Shown here: positions 1-9,738 of the stretch, in pieces
Numbering within the stretch: position 1 is the stretch's first letter
Layout of the letters: each line of letters opens with the position of its first letter
Source of the DNA: Candidatus Burkholderia humilis
GTDB taxonomy: Bacteria; Pseudomonadota; Gammaproteobacteria; Burkholderiales; Burkholderiaceae
DNA: 64,000 nt
Assembly (NCBI GenBank): GCA_001184405.1
Contig: LFMX01000003.1
Span: forward strand, 62,001-126,000
Direction of reading: 5' to 3'
Notes under the pieces: model-generated
What the model saw: the letters and a program-made list of their open reading frames with translations, nothing else
Told to the model about the DNA's origin: nothing
Databases searched by the model: none
Program-made: the position numbers and the translations under genes

Positions 1-1156
1 GCACGGCTCGAAGCGCGACGGCACCATCACCACGTCGCTGCCCGCGATGATCGAATGCGACAGCGTTTCGTCGAAACCGAGTTCGACCGCGACCGCGCCC
101 GGATGCGCCGCCGCCGCGTTCTTCATGCCGGTTTCGAGCGCCGGATCGCCTGTGCCGAGCACGACGAGCTGGCCACCGCGCTGCACGATATCGGGCACCG
201 CCGACAGCAGTAAATCCAGCCCTTTCTGCTCCGTCAGACGGCTGACGACGCCGAAGAGCAGGGCGTCGTCATCGCGCGTGAGGTTCATGCGCTCCCCTGG
301 AGCGCCGCCTTGCATTTCGACTTGCCCGACGGTTCGCCCGCCGTATATTTCGACGCGATGTTTTCATCGACCGATGGGCTCCAGATCGAATAATCGACGC
401 CGTTCAGAATGCCGGATATGTCGTGCGTACGCGTCTGCAACAGGCCGCGCAAGCCCGCGCCGTGCGCCTGCGTCTGGATTTCGCGCGCGTAAGTCGGACT
501 GACGGTCGTGATGCGGTCAGCGTAGTACAGACCGGCTTTGAGGAACGACACGTGACCGTAGAACTCGACGCCATCGACGGAATAAAAATCGGCGGACAAT
601 TGCAGCGCGCCGAATTCCGATGCCGGAAACGTGCCCTGATACGCGAGGTTATGCACGGTCATCACGCTCGCCACATGCGCCGCGCTGCCACGCTCGAACG
701 CGCGCAAATACGCCGGCGCAAGCCCCGCGTGCCAGTCGTGCGCATGCACGATATGCGGCTTCCAGCACGGATCCGCGCCCGTCACGATGCGCGCCGCCGC
801 CCAGCCAAGCAGCGCGAAACGCCGGTCGTTCCGCGTACGGCCGATGCGCGGCATCGAGATACGGATTGCCGGGCCGGTCATAAAACTGATCCGCGCGCAC
901 CAATAAACCACGACGCCGTGCGGCTCCAGCACGCCGCGTTCGAGCCGCACATTCCCCGCGCCGAACGCCGCGCCCAGATCGGCGACGGGTTCGAGATCGC
1001 GCAGGCCGTCCAGCACGGCCGGAAAGCCGGTCAGCACCACGCGTGCGTGTCCAGTTGCGTTTGCGCGGGTGACAAGGCGTCCACGACATCGGCGAGACCG
1101 CCGGTTTTCAACAGCGGAAACATCTCTGCTGCGGCATGCAGCACGCATACGGTCAT
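1..1156 (-). pseudogene. glgA: glycogen synthase, frameshifted; 3' end outside window
   Basis: Encodes, when intact, the ADP-glucose:glucan glucosyltransferase (GT5) that elongates glycogen in the cytoplasm. The reading starts at 1156 with [20 protein letters not shown], carrying the [11 protein letters not shown]-glucose-binding motif. The protein is then spread over several frames: breaks lie near 1045 (after LDTHA), near 905 (GVVVY to VRADQFYDRPG), near 835 (back to NDRRFALLGWAA) and near 290, where KCKAAL runs into a stop at 285. The 3' part continues in another frame to the window edge ([17 protein letters not shown], then [13 protein letters not shown]). At least four indels make it non-functional. 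It follows glgC by 36 bp on the same strand, so the two formed an operon. The family identity is clear from the motifs; the number of lesions is a minimum. Confidence 0.9.
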
Positions 1157-1192
1157 CGGCGCTCCCGTCGATTGGATTTTTCGTGTCGTCAC

Positions 1193-2466
1193 TTAGCGCT
1201 GCGGCAGGCGCGCCAGCGCATCGCGCGTAATGAGCGTCACGCCCGAGTCGGTTCGGAAGAAGCGCGCGGCGTCTTCATCCGGATCCTCGCCGACCACGAG
1301 CCCCTCCGGCGCCTGACAACCCCGATCGATCACCACGCGCTGTAATCGGCAACTCGCCCCGATGGTCACCTGCGGCAACAAGACTGCCTCATTGATGTTA
1401 CAGAACGAATGCACGCGCATCGCCGACGAGAACACGGACTTCGACACTTGCGAGCCGGAAATCACGCAGCCGCCGCAAACGAGCAAATTGGTGATCGCGC
1501 CTTGCTGGCCGTTCAGATCGCGCACGAACTTGCCCGGCGGCAATTGCTCCTGATTGGTCCAGATCGGCCAGTTACGATCATACAAATCGAGTTCCGGAAT
1601 GGTCGATGCAAGATCGAGATTCGCCGACCAATACGCATCGACGGTGCCGACATCGCGCCAGTACGCGGGCGCGTCGGGATCGTTGCTCGACGTCACGACG
1701 ACATGCTGAACGGATGCGCGATCGCCTTGCCCGAAGTCACGACGCGCGGAATGATGTCCTTGCCGAAGTCGTGATCCGTGTTCGACGTCTCGATGTTTTC
1801 CTGCAGCATGTTGTACAGATACTTCACGCTGAACACGTAAATGCCCATGCTCGCGAGCGCCACGTCGGGCTTGCCGGCCATGGCGGGCGGATCGGCGGGC
1901 TTTTCCAGAAAATCCGTGACGCGGCGGTTTTCATCGACATGCATGACGCCGAACGCGACTGCATCCATGCGCGGCACCTCGATACACCCGACCGTGCAAT
2001 CCGCGCCGCTCTCGACGTGAATCGAGCACCATGCGCGTGTAGTCCATCTTGTAGATGTGATCGTCCGCCAGCACGATTACGAACTCCGGCCCGATCGAAC
2101 GCACGATGTCCAGATTCTGGTACACCGCGTCCGCCGTGCCGCGATACCAGCTCGAATCCACGCGTTGCTGCGCGGGCCAGATATCGATGAACTCGTTGAA
2201 TTCGCCGCGCAGAAACCCCCAGCCGCGCTGCAGATGGCGAATGAGCGAGTGCGCCTTGTATTGCGTGACAACGGCGATCCGGCGGATGCCGGAATTGAGG
2301 CAGTTGGACAGCGCGAAATCGATGATGCGGTATTTGCCGCCGAAATGGACCGCGGGCTTGACCCGCTTGTCGGTGAGCGGCCCGAGACGGTGCCGCGCCC
2401 TCCGGCCAGGACGATTGCGAGGGTCGACTTCTGCAAATCGGTGCGATTCTTTGACAGCGTCTCCAT
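1193..2466 (-). pseudogene. glgC: glucose-1-phosphate adenylyltransferase, frameshifted
   Basis: Homologue of ADP-glucose pyrophosphorylase, the committed step of glycogen synthesis. Translation begins at 2466 ([14 protein letters not shown]) behind a good AGGAGG. The nucleotide-binding motif VLAGGRGT is followed at once by a shift near 2392; the sequence reads as if one C was lost from a CCC run, since GGRGTRLGPLTD would be the normal continuation. Further breaks lie near 2065-2000 (after [10 protein letters not shown]) and near 1700 (HPFSMSS to [16 protein letters not shown]). Segments [25 protein letters not shown] and FLEKPADPP identify the family. The C-terminal left-handed helix part ([12 protein letters not shown]) is readable to the stop at 1193. 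At least four indels are present. It is upstream of glgA in the same transcription direction. Confidence 0.92.
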
Positions 2467-2918
2467 GTCAGCCTCCTGATTTGACCTGCGACTGTTGATG
2501 TTGATCTACATGCGTGTGTGTTCGTCCTCGTTATGCTGCGTGCGTCTTTGTTTCGCGTGATGCTGCATTATCCAGCGCGTATTCGAATTCGTGTGCCTGT
2601 TTTTTACATGGATGCTTCGCAGCGCTTGTTTAAGCAAGGCCTGTGCCGTGTTGCAGTCACGCGACCTTTTTCATCGATGACGGTTCGTCGTGCTCGACAA
2701 GACGCGTCGTGTCAATTTATAACGACCTCGCGATGCCGCACTGCGTCGAGGCACGGCACAATAGACAGATTGCGCGTTGCAAAGCGGCTTGCAGGCGCGC
2801 TTCAAGACATGATTGGAAGCATGAACGTTTGCTGCGCTGCACGAAGCCCGGGTTCGCTGGGGTGCGCATGGCATCGAAAATCGACTGGACCGGATACTCC
2901 GCCACCGGGAATCAAAAT
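2467..2918. other. intergenic region between divergent glgC and pdxY
   Basis: About 450 bp separate the two divergently transcribed starts. The stretch has lower GC than the flanking genes and must hold both promoters. An open frame extends pdxY upstream through this region, but its translation is basic and of no recognisable family. I see no RNA gene, strong inverted repeat or known operator here. Confidence 0.5.
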
Positions 2919-3797
2919 ATGAACAACGTCCTGAGTATTCAATCGCACGTGGTGTTCGGGCACGCGGGCAACAGCGCGGCGGTTTTTCCCATGCGCCGTC
3001 TCGGCGTGAACGTCTGGCCGCTCAATACAGTGCAGTTTTCCAATCACACGCAGTATGGCCGCTGGACCGGCCAGGTGTTCGACGCGGCGCAGCTTGAGCA
3101 CATCATCGACGGAATCGGTGCGATCGGCGTGCTGGCGCGCTGCAATGCGGTGCTGTCCGGCTATCTCGGCACGGCGGATCAGGGCCGCGCGGTGGTGGAA
3201 ATCGTGCGCACGGTCAGGGCGGTCAATCCGCGCGCGCTCTTTTTCTGCGATCCGGTGATGGGGCAGACGGGCGGCTGCACGGTGGCGCCGGGCATCGAGG
3301 ATTTTCTGGTGACGACCATGCCCGAAGTCGCCGACGCGATAATGCCGAACCACGTCGAACTCGAAAAGCTCGCCGGCCGGACGATCGAAACGGTCGAAGA
3401 AGCCGTCGATGCGTGCCGCGAGATCATCGCGCGCGGGCCGTGCATCGTGCTGGTGAAGCATCTGCTGGATCGCAACAGTCGCGCGGATACGTTCAACATG
3501 CTCGTCGTGACGGCGACGGAAGCATGGTTCGCGCAGCGTCCGCTGTATCCGTTCGCACGGCAGCCGGTTGGCGTGGGCGATCTGACGAGCGCGGTGTTCG
3601 TCGCGCGCACGCTGCAGGGCGATTCTTTGCGCACGGCGCTCGAACACACGCTGGCGGCGGTGAACGCGGTCGTCAAAGCGACGTACGAAGCCGGGCGTTA
3701 TGAGCTGGAAATCGTCGCGTCGCAGGATGAGATTGCGAAGCCGACGGACCGGTTTCCGGCGATTCGCGTGCAGGGAACGGAAGCGGCAAGGGCTTGA
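2919..3797 (+). CDS. pdxY: pyridoxal kinase (B6 salvage)
   Basis: Cytosolic kinase of the ribokinase fold that phosphorylates pyridoxal to PLP in the vitamin B6 salvage route. The start at 2919 gives [18 protein letters not shown], which aligns with the conserved N-terminus of PdxY. The frame is open further upstream, but that part has no family character. The 292 residues are close to the usual ~287. The substrate-binding SxxVxxGHxGN stretch is at residues 6-18, and the C-terminal GVGD motif with the catalytic Asp is near residue 221, followed by LTSAVFVA. No lesion is seen. It stands alone between the broken glgC and a convergent small gene. It may matter that pdxA of the de novo pathway, at about 49 kb, is broken while this gene is clean. 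Confidence 0.93.
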   Translation: MNNVLSIQSHVVFGHAGNSAAVFPMRRLGVNVWPLNTVQFSNHTQYGRWTGQVFDAAQLEHIIDGIGAIGVLARCNAVLSGYLGTADQGRAVVEIVRTVRAVNPRALFFCDPVMGQTGGCTVAPGIEDFLVTTMPEVADAIMPNHVELEKLAGRTIETVEEAVDACREIIARGPCIVLVKHLLDRNSRADTFNMLVVTATEAWFAQRPLYPFARQPVGVGDLTSAVFVARTLQGDSLRTALEHTLAAVNAVVKATYEAGRYELEIVASQDEIAKPTDRFPAIRVQGTEAARA

Positions 3798-3819
3798 GCG
3801 CGCCCGCGCCTATTATTAT

Positions 3820-4296
3820 TCATACTGCCGCCGCAGTCATCGCCTTGAAATTCTCCGGCGTAGCAAACGCCCGGTACTGCGCCTGCATCTCCGGCGTCAG
3901 GAATTCGAACATCGTCGAATTCTCGATCCACAGTTCGATCACGTCGAAGAAATTCTGCCCGCGCGAGCAGCGCACCGCGCGCCAGCCTTCGCGCTCGCCG
4001 ATCGCAAGCACGTCCGCCGCGCTCTTCGACGTCGCGAGCGCCATATGGAAGGCGCTGTAGCGCGACGGTTCCGCTTTCGCGTCGCCATAGCTCACGCTCT
4101 GCTCGTGCCCGCCGCCCGGCGTAATTACGCGATTGTGCGGATACACCTCGATGATGCTGCCGCGATCGTTTCCGACGACAGCCATCCACGCATCGGGGAA
4201 CGGTGAGAAGGGCGCGGCGAAACCGTCCCACAGTTCGGCGAGCACGTGCGCGACGTGGTTCGGATCGCGAGCGGGAATGGATGCATGGAAAATCAT
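3820..4296 (-). CDS. conserved protein, possible VOC-superfamily fold
   Basis: Intact 158-residue gene. ATG at 4296 is preceded by GGAGA at good spacing. The protein (MIFHASIPARDPNHVAHVLAEL at the N-terminus) begins like the first beta-alpha unit of vicinal-oxygen-chelate proteins. It holds conserved-looking segments DAWMAVVGNDRGSIIEVYPH, YSAFHMALATSKSAADVLAI and FDVIELWIENSTMFEFLTPEM. The His in FHxALAT and the Glu in IELWIEN could be metal ligands, but this is inference. I recognise it as a small conserved Burkholderia-type protein of unknown role. No membrane segment or signal peptide is evident. It is convergent with pdxY and lies downstream of the DinB-like gene on the same strand. Confidence 0.75.
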   Translation of the reverse strand: MIFHASIPARDPNHVAHVLAELWDGFAAPFSPFPDAWMAVVGNDRGSIIEVYPHNRVITPGGGHEQSVSYGDAKAEPSRYSAFHMALATSKSAADVLAIGEREGWRAVRCSRGQNFFDVIELWIENSTMFEFLTPEMQAQYRAFATPENFKAMTAAAV

Positions 4297-4409
4297 GAAA
4301 GGTCTCCGGTGGGGGAAAATCACCGCGCTTTCTTTTCGTTTTGCTGGTTGCGGCGTGCCAAGATTCTTGCAGCGAGTTTTGATGTGAACGTTTCGAAAGG
4401 CGCCAGCGC

Positions 4410-4925
4410 TCAGCGGTTTTCCGACAGCCGCTGAAAGAACAGCAAGTCGAGTTCGGGTGCGCGGCCCGTCAACGAAGTCAACAGCACATGCGCCTGCCCG
4501 CGATGATGCGTCTGATGATTGAACCAGTGCGCAAGCGCGGGCGCGAGCGGCTGCGTCATGACATCGGGCGTGTTCACGCGGCGGTAGCTGATCGTGCCGG
4601 CGAACGCTTGTGCATCGAGCGAAGTCACATAATTGACGATGCGCGCGTCCTCTTCCTTGCGCGCGATGTCGAGCGCGTTGAAGGTATCGAAGAGAATGGC
4701 GTCGAGACGATCGGGCGACGTGCCCGCGCCGGTAAAGCGATACATCCACACCCGATCCGTCGCCAGCAGATGATTCAGCGTGCCGTGCATCGACTTGAAA
4801 AACACGCCGCGATCCGCACGATAGTCGGCATCGGACAGGGCGCGGGCGGCATCGTAAAGACGCGTGTTGGCCCACGCGTTGTAGCGCGCGAACATGTCGA
4901 AATGCGCTTTCAGCAGGTCTTGCAT
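4410..4925 (-). CDS. DinB-family protein
   Basis: Intact 171-residue member of the DinB/YfiT four-helix-bundle family. These are metal-binding proteins, some acting as thiol-dependent S-transferases; the substrate here is unknown. The family's three-His metal site fits His52 (MHGTLNHLLATDRVW) and His137/His141 (HWFNHQTHHRGQ). The N-terminus MQDLLKAHFDMFARYNAWANTR is typical, as is the C-terminal GRAPELDLLFFQR. The start at 4925 is the first ATG of the frame. The gene is 29 bp downstream of the ancestral stop of the broken alpha/beta hydrolase and reads the same way, so they may have been co-transcribed. Confidence 0.87.
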   Translation of the reverse strand: MQDLLKAHFDMFARYNAWANTRLYDAARALSDADYRADRGVFFKSMHGTLNHLLATDRVWMYRFTGAGTSPDRLDAILFDTFNALDIARKEEDARIVNYVTSLDAQAFAGTISYRRVNTPDVMTQPLAPALAHWFNHQTHHRGQAHVLLTSLTGRAPELDLLFFQRLSENR

Positions 4926-4954
4926 GGCGTCGATCCCGAACGGTTTCAGCGATC

Positions 4955-5756
4955 TTAACCCTTTGCGAATCGCGCGATGTCATCGGTGAGACGCGCGGCA
5001 TCGCTCAGAAAAAAATGCCGTGCGGCGCGTTGTCGTACACGACGAGGCGTGCGTTCGGCATCAGTTGCGCGGTGCGTTGCGAGGTCAGTTCCAGCGGATT
5101 TGACACATCGCGATCGCTTTGAACGATGAGCGTTGGTACGTCGATGCGCGGCAGCTCCGCGCGAAAATCGCCGCTCACGACGGTTTCATTGCACTCGAAC
5201 AGCGCCTGATGCGACGTGCGCAGCGCCATCTCGCGATCCATCGCTTGCGATACGTTCGGGCCGGTGAAAGGGCGCGCGTTGTCGGCGAGCCACTGCGGAT
5301 AATCGGTCAGCAGATCGCGCTGGAAGGCATCGACGTATTCGTGCGGAATGCCGTCGGAGAGCATCGGCAAAGTCGATGCGACGAGCATGAGCCGCGACAC
5401 GCGCGCACTGCCGTGCCGCGTCAGATAGCGCACGACTTCCGCGCCGCCCATCGAATAGCCGACGAGTGTGATGTCGCGCAGATCGAGCGACTTGATGACG
5501 GCGGCGAGATCATCGGCGAGCGTGTCGTAATCGTAGCCGCGGCCGGGGTCGCCCGAACGGCCGTGGCCGCGCCGGTCGTACGTGATGAGCGAAAGCCGCG
5601 CCACACGAGCGGCATCATCTGATACGTCCACATATCGCTCGGCAGCGAATAGCTGGCGACAAAGACGACGGTGTTGTCCGCCGCTGCCGCGCCGCGCCAG
5701 TCGCGATGAAACAGCGCTACACCATCGCGCGTGTGAATGATGTTCGATGTGGTCAT
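4955..5756 (-). pseudogene. alpha/beta hydrolase (chloroperoxidase-like), frameshifted
   Basis: Non-haem peroxidase/esterase-like alpha/beta hydrolase. ATG at 5756 follows GGAG. The N-terminus TTSNIIHTRDGVALFHRDWRG runs to YQMMPLV, where a shift near 5595 moves to the frame of ITYDRRGHGRSGDPGRG. The nucleophile elbow GYSMGG, the acid segment IVQSDRD and the catalytic His in NAPHGIF are all present. A second lesion follows directly: the T run at about 5016-5022 has seven bases where five or eight would keep frame, giving a stop at 5005. In the restored frame the protein continues LSDAARLTDDIARFAKG to a stop at 4955. So there are two indels, the second probably by slippage. The precise substrate cannot be told. 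Confidence 0.85.
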
Positions 5757-5832
5757 GTTTGGCTCCATCGGGTTGAACGATGAAGCGCATCGTCGCAGGG
5801 CGAGTGGAGGCAGACAATTACGCGAGAGGTGA

Positions 5833-6000
5833 ATCGGGATAGTGGCAGGCCTCGCGGCCCGGCCCCTCCCACACCACCGTGCGTACGGGTCCGTACACGG
5901 CGGTTCGGATCAGTTAATTGGCGCTGGACCGACCGACGGCAGGCCCAGCGAACGGAAGCGGAGCCATGGTGAGGTTATTCGGGCACCACCAGACGAAAGG
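5833..6000 (-). mobile_element. group II intron 3'-end remnant
   Basis: On the minus strand the stretch contains a sequence typical of the 3' end of bacterial group II introns. The domain V hairpin (GCCGTGTACG, loop, CGTACGCACGG; plus-strand positions about 5872-5908) is followed by GTGGTGTGGGAGGGG. A GC-rich domain VI-like stem then ends near 5833 (CTATCCCGAT). No reverse-transcriptase/maturase gene and no 5' intron end are present, so only about 170 bp remain. The fragment abuts the prematurely ended GH31 gene. The recognition rests on memory of intron 3' ends; secondary-structure comparison would settle it. Confidence 0.72.
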
Positions 6001-6027
6001 GGCGGCAACAGACAAACCGGACCTACT

Positions 6028-6072
6028 ACCACCGCGCCACATACCACCGCGCCACATACCACCGCGCCACAT
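6028..6072. repeat. 15-bp perfect tandem triplication
   Basis: Three exact copies of ACCACCGCGCCACAT lie head to tail at 6028-6042, 6043-6057 and 6058-6072, between the GH31 break and the group II intron scar. Because the unit is a multiple of three it leaves the frame open and encodes a repeated MWRGG on the minus strand. It is probably a slippage product at a rearrangement junction. Confidence 0.95.
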
Positions 6073-6084
6073 CTCGACTCTACC

Positions 6085-7356
6085 ATTCCATGTCGATGCA
6101 ATACCGTATCGCAGCAGACTGTCCTTCACGCGCGCCTTCCACCAGTCGATGGTCGCGGGGTTCGTGAAGTCGAGATACGCGCCGACTTCGTCCCAGAACT
6201 GCACCCACTCGGGTTCGCCTTCGAGCGTTTCGATCAGCAGACCTTCCTTGGCGACGGACTCGAACGCCGGATGATCCTGCAACAGACACGGCTTGATATT
6301 CGGCACGAGCTTCACGCCTTCGTCGAGATAGCTTTGCACGAAGCCGTCGACATCCAGAAACTTCTCGCGATTCCAGTTGAACACGTAGCGCTTGCCGTCG
6401 ATCGACGTATAGCCCGACGACAGATGGAACGAATCGCACAGCACATCGTGTTCGCGGCATCGGTCGATGAATTCGCCCATGCGGCGCTGCGCGTCGGGCG
6501 AATCGGTATAGCTCATCGTCGAGCCGGAATAGCCGAGTCCCCACTTGGGCATCCACGCCGGGCGGCCGGTCAGCCACGTGAAGTGGCGCACGGCGTTGAG
6601 CGGCGTATCGGGCGAGGCGATGAAGTAGTAATCGAGATCGCCGTGTTCCGCGATGAAATGCCGATAGTGCCCGTGATAGTTGTCCAGCTTGCGGCCCATG
6701 TCGAAGCGGCAATCGGCGAGCGTGTCGTAGAAGAGCGCGTAGCCTGTCGCGGTCTGCGGCTGCCACGTGATGTAAAACGGAATGTGCTTGTGGAGCGGAT
6801 CGGTCGTGCGCGCGCTGTAGTCCATCGCATCGACATTGCGCATTTCATAGCTCTGATTCGAGCGATCCAGCATGCCCGCGCGTTTGCCGAGTCCCACGCA
6901 CAGTTCGCCCTTGCGACGCTCGACGTAATGATACACGCGCTCGTCCCAGAAGCCGAAGTTGTACGCCTGCGTCTTGCGGTCGTTCATCACGTGATGCCAT
7001 GCGCCATCGCGCAGGATGTGCCACGCGCAGAAGCCGCCGTCCAGTGCGATCGACACGCGCACGCACGATGTCTCGATCACCACATGCGCGCCGTCGTTCA
7101 CGCACGAGAACGGCGCGGGCGCGAAGCCGCTCAGATCGCGGCGTTCGCGTCCTTCGAGCGGCACATCGTCCTGATCGGGCGCGATGGACCACGTGCGCGG
7201 TCCGCGCAACTCGGCGTGCGGCAGCACCAGCACGCGGATGATGTCCTTCGTGAGCACGAACAGCTCGATGCGGCTGCCGTCTTCGGCAATCAGCACGATG
7301 CGCTGACCCGCCTGTTCGGTGAGCGCAAAACGCGGACGGTCTTTCAAATTGGCCAT
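6085..7356 (-). pseudogene. GH31 alpha-glycosidase, 3'-truncated at catalytic motif
   Basis: N-terminal part of a glycoside hydrolase family 31 enzyme (alpha-glucosidase/alpha-xylosidase type), starting MANLKDRPRFALTEQAGQR at 7356. Family landmarks are FNFGFWDERVYHY-like segments, PAWMPKWGLGYSGSTMSY, DSFHLSSGYTSIDGKRYVFNW and VKLVPNIKPCLL. The frame is clean for about 424 residues up to YGIASTWN, exactly where the catalytic nucleophile motif (WNDxNE) should follow. There the sequence changes to tandem repeats and a group II intron remnant, and the second half of the protein is absent. The open frame runs on to 5914, but that tail is not GH31. It sits 24 bp downstream of an MFS transporter on the same strand, suggesting uptake and hydrolysis of an oligosaccharide. 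Confidence 0.88.
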
Positions 7357-7380
7357 GATTTGCGTATCCGGATAAGAAGT

Positions 7381-8660
7381 TCAGGCGGCGGCGCGGTTCG
7401 ATGCGTCGTGCGCACGATGAGGATTCGCGTCCGCTTTCACGCCGCACATGAGAATGATGAGCAGCACCGCGCCGATCAGATCGACCGCGCCGAACAGCGG
7501 CGAATAGCCGATCTTGTCCGCGAGCGCGCCGACGACGAGCGAGAAGCCCAGTCCGCCGATCCACGCCGCCATGCCCGCGAAGCCCGCTGCGGTGCCGACT
7601 TCGCCGGGCTCGAAGACATCGGCGGCGAGCGTGTTGACGAGCGCCGAGATCATCTGATGCGCGAAGCCGCCGACGCAGAAGAGCGCAATCGCTTCATACG
7701 GCGATGCCACCAGCCCGATGCACGCCGGCCCGATCATTATGAATGCGCCGAGCACGACGCCCGTGATGCGCGATGCAATCAGCGGCACGCGAAATCGCTT
7801 CATCAAAAAGGCGAGAGATAGCCGCCGAACAGACCGCCGAGGTCGGCGGCGAGAAACGGCAGCCACGCGAACATCGCGATCTGCTTGAGATTCATGTGAC
7901 GCTCGGTGGCAAGATAAAGCGGAATCCAGAAGCTGAACGTCTGCCACGCCGGTTCCGCGAAAAAGCGCGCCTGCGCGATCGCCCAGAAGCGGCGCGTGCT
8001 CAGCACTTCGCGAATACGGCGCTTGCTGTGCGTGCCCGAAACCGGCGTTTGCCCGTCGATAATCGCGGTCTTCTCTTTCTCGCCGATCCGCGGATGCTCC
8101 GTCGGCGAGCGATACAGCCAGAACCAGAACGCTGCCCACACGAACCCCATCGTGCCGGTGACAGCGCTTTGCCAGCCGTATCGCAGGGACAGGAAGATGA
8201 CGAGCGGCGGCGCGAAGAGCGAACCGAGCGACGTGCCTGCATTGAAATAGCCGACCGCGACCGATTTTTAGCGATTCGGAAACCACTCCGCGACCACTTT
8301 CATGCCGGCCGGAATAGCGACGGCTTCGGACAGACCCATCAGGCCGCGCAACGCGGCGAGCGACATCCAGCCGGTCGCGAGTCCGTGCGCCATGCCGGTC
8401 GCCAACCACAGACACGCGAAGAGCGCGAAGCCGAGCCGCAGGCCGATCACATCGATGATCAGGCCGCACACCGGCTGCATGATCGTATAGCCGACCTGAA
8501 ACGCGCCGACGACATAGGAGTACTGCTGCGTGCTCATGTTCATGAGCGGCTTCAGTTCTGCGGCCATGACGCCGAGCGCATTGCGCGACAGGTAATTGAC
8601 GATCGTGCCCGCGCAGACGAGCGCGATGATCTACCAGCGCAAGCCGATGACTTTTTTCAA
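7381..8660 (-). pseudogene. MFS transporter (ACS/ExuT-like), two stops and a frameshift
   Basis: Inner-membrane major facilitator of the anion:cation symporter subfamily, likely for an organic anion or sugar acid. The start is TTG at 8660 behind GGAGA, reading MKKVIGLRW. Codon 10 or so is TAG in LRW-stop-IIALVCAG, most simply a Trp TGG to TAG change. A second stop, TAA at 8268, interrupts WFPNR-stop-KSVAVGYFNAG, probably from GAA. A frameshift near 7803 separates GGLFGGYLSPF from FLMKRFRVPLIASR. All twelve-helix landmarks remain readable (LRGLMGLSEAVAIPAGMKV, AGFAGMAAWIGGLG). It is the first gene of a two-gene unit with the GH31 gene. Confidence 0.9.
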
Positions 8661-8984
8661 GATGGGTCTCCGGGTTTTTGGGGCGGCATTTGAGAAGCGC
8701 CCCGTTGATATCGAGATGCTCAAATTCTAACATTCGATGCCGTTAATCGCCGCGAATCGTACTACTACGTATTGGCTTAAAAACTAGGGAAAACCATATG
8801 CAGCATTTGGTAGAGGTTCGTAATGCGCGGATTAACTTAAGGATTTGTTTATCTTTTCATTAGCGATCCAAAACGAAGGCTCACATCACGCGCGACAATT
8901 ATTTTCGTTTTTTCGCTCGAATGTTCGTTTTTGAATCCAAAGCATTGCCGTGCGAAGATGATCTCTTCGACCGAGCGAACCGCG
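8661..8984. other. intergenic, promoter region of divergent genes
   Basis: About 320 bp between two divergently transcribed pseudogenes. It is noticeably AT-richer than its surroundings. I see no RNA gene, terminator or known operator, and nothing with coding character. Confidence 0.4.
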
Positions 8985-9730
8985 ATGCCGATTCCAATGA
9001 CAACGCTGAGCCAAGGTGATCCGTCGTGCCCGACGCTCGTCTGCATTCCCGGCGCGATGTGCGCGCCGCGCGTCTACGAGGCGAGCGCGTCGGCGAGCGG
9101 CCTGAACGCGATCGCGCTTCACTGGATGGAAACGCCGGGACCGCACGATCTCGCACACATCGCGGCGCGCATCGCCGCTGCGATTCACGACATTCCGCGC
9201 GCGATTCTCGTCGGGCATTCGCTCGGTACGCCGCTCGCGGTGCTGACCGCGCTAAAGGAAACATCGCGTGTGGAAGGCGTGGTGCTAACGAACAGCGGCG
9301 CGAACACGCGCGGTCATGGCGATGCGGATCGCCTGATCGAACGGATTCGCATCGATTGGGGACCAGCGTTCTGGGATGCCTTCGTCGCGCGCTGTTTTCA
9401 TCGGCGGCCAGAAGGCGATTTGCTGGACGAAGTGCGCGCGTATTCGGCGCGTATCGAAAAGGAAGCGGTGATCGATGCGATTCGCAGTCAGTAGGCGACC
9501 GATCTGCTGCCGCGGTGCTACGAGCGTTGTCGCGCGTGCCGGTGGCGGTTGTGCACGGCACGCACGATCCCGCTCGCACGCTCGGCCACGCCCGCGAACT
9601 CGCCGATGCCATCCCCGGCGCGCAACTGCATGTGCTCGACACGGGTCACACGTCCTGCGCGGAAGACCCACACGCGTTCGCCGCGATCATGCGCGGTGTC
9701 GCCGAACAGGCGCAACGCCGCGCGTCATAA
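8985..9730 (+). pseudogene. alpha/beta hydrolase, nonsense and frameshift
   Basis: Alpha/beta hydrolase-fold protein of unknown substrate. Recognisable parts are PTLVCIPGAMCAPRVYE (oxyanion region), the nucleophile elbow VGHSLGTPL and, in another frame, VPVAVVHGTHDPARTLGHARELADA with the acid Asp and VLDTGHTSCAEDPHAF with the catalytic His. A TAG stop at 9492-9494 interrupts DAIRSQ-stop-ATDLLP; the pattern suggests a former TGG. A frameshift just after it (about 9515) moves the rest to the frame that ends with TAA at 9730. The start could be 8985 or an in-frame ATG at 8958. No neighbouring gene clarifies its role. Confidence 0.83.
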
Positions 9731-9738
9731 CGCTTCGA

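Noticed and set aside
6028-6072. Possible att or transposon repeat
   Set aside because: The 15-bp units are directly adjacent with no element between copies; slippage explains them better.
5842-7821. Very long open frame on the plus strand opposite the GH31 gene
   Set aside because: It is antisense to clear GH31 and MFS coding sequence, is rich in Arg, His and Ala as expected from GC-rich reverse frames, and has no family motifs.
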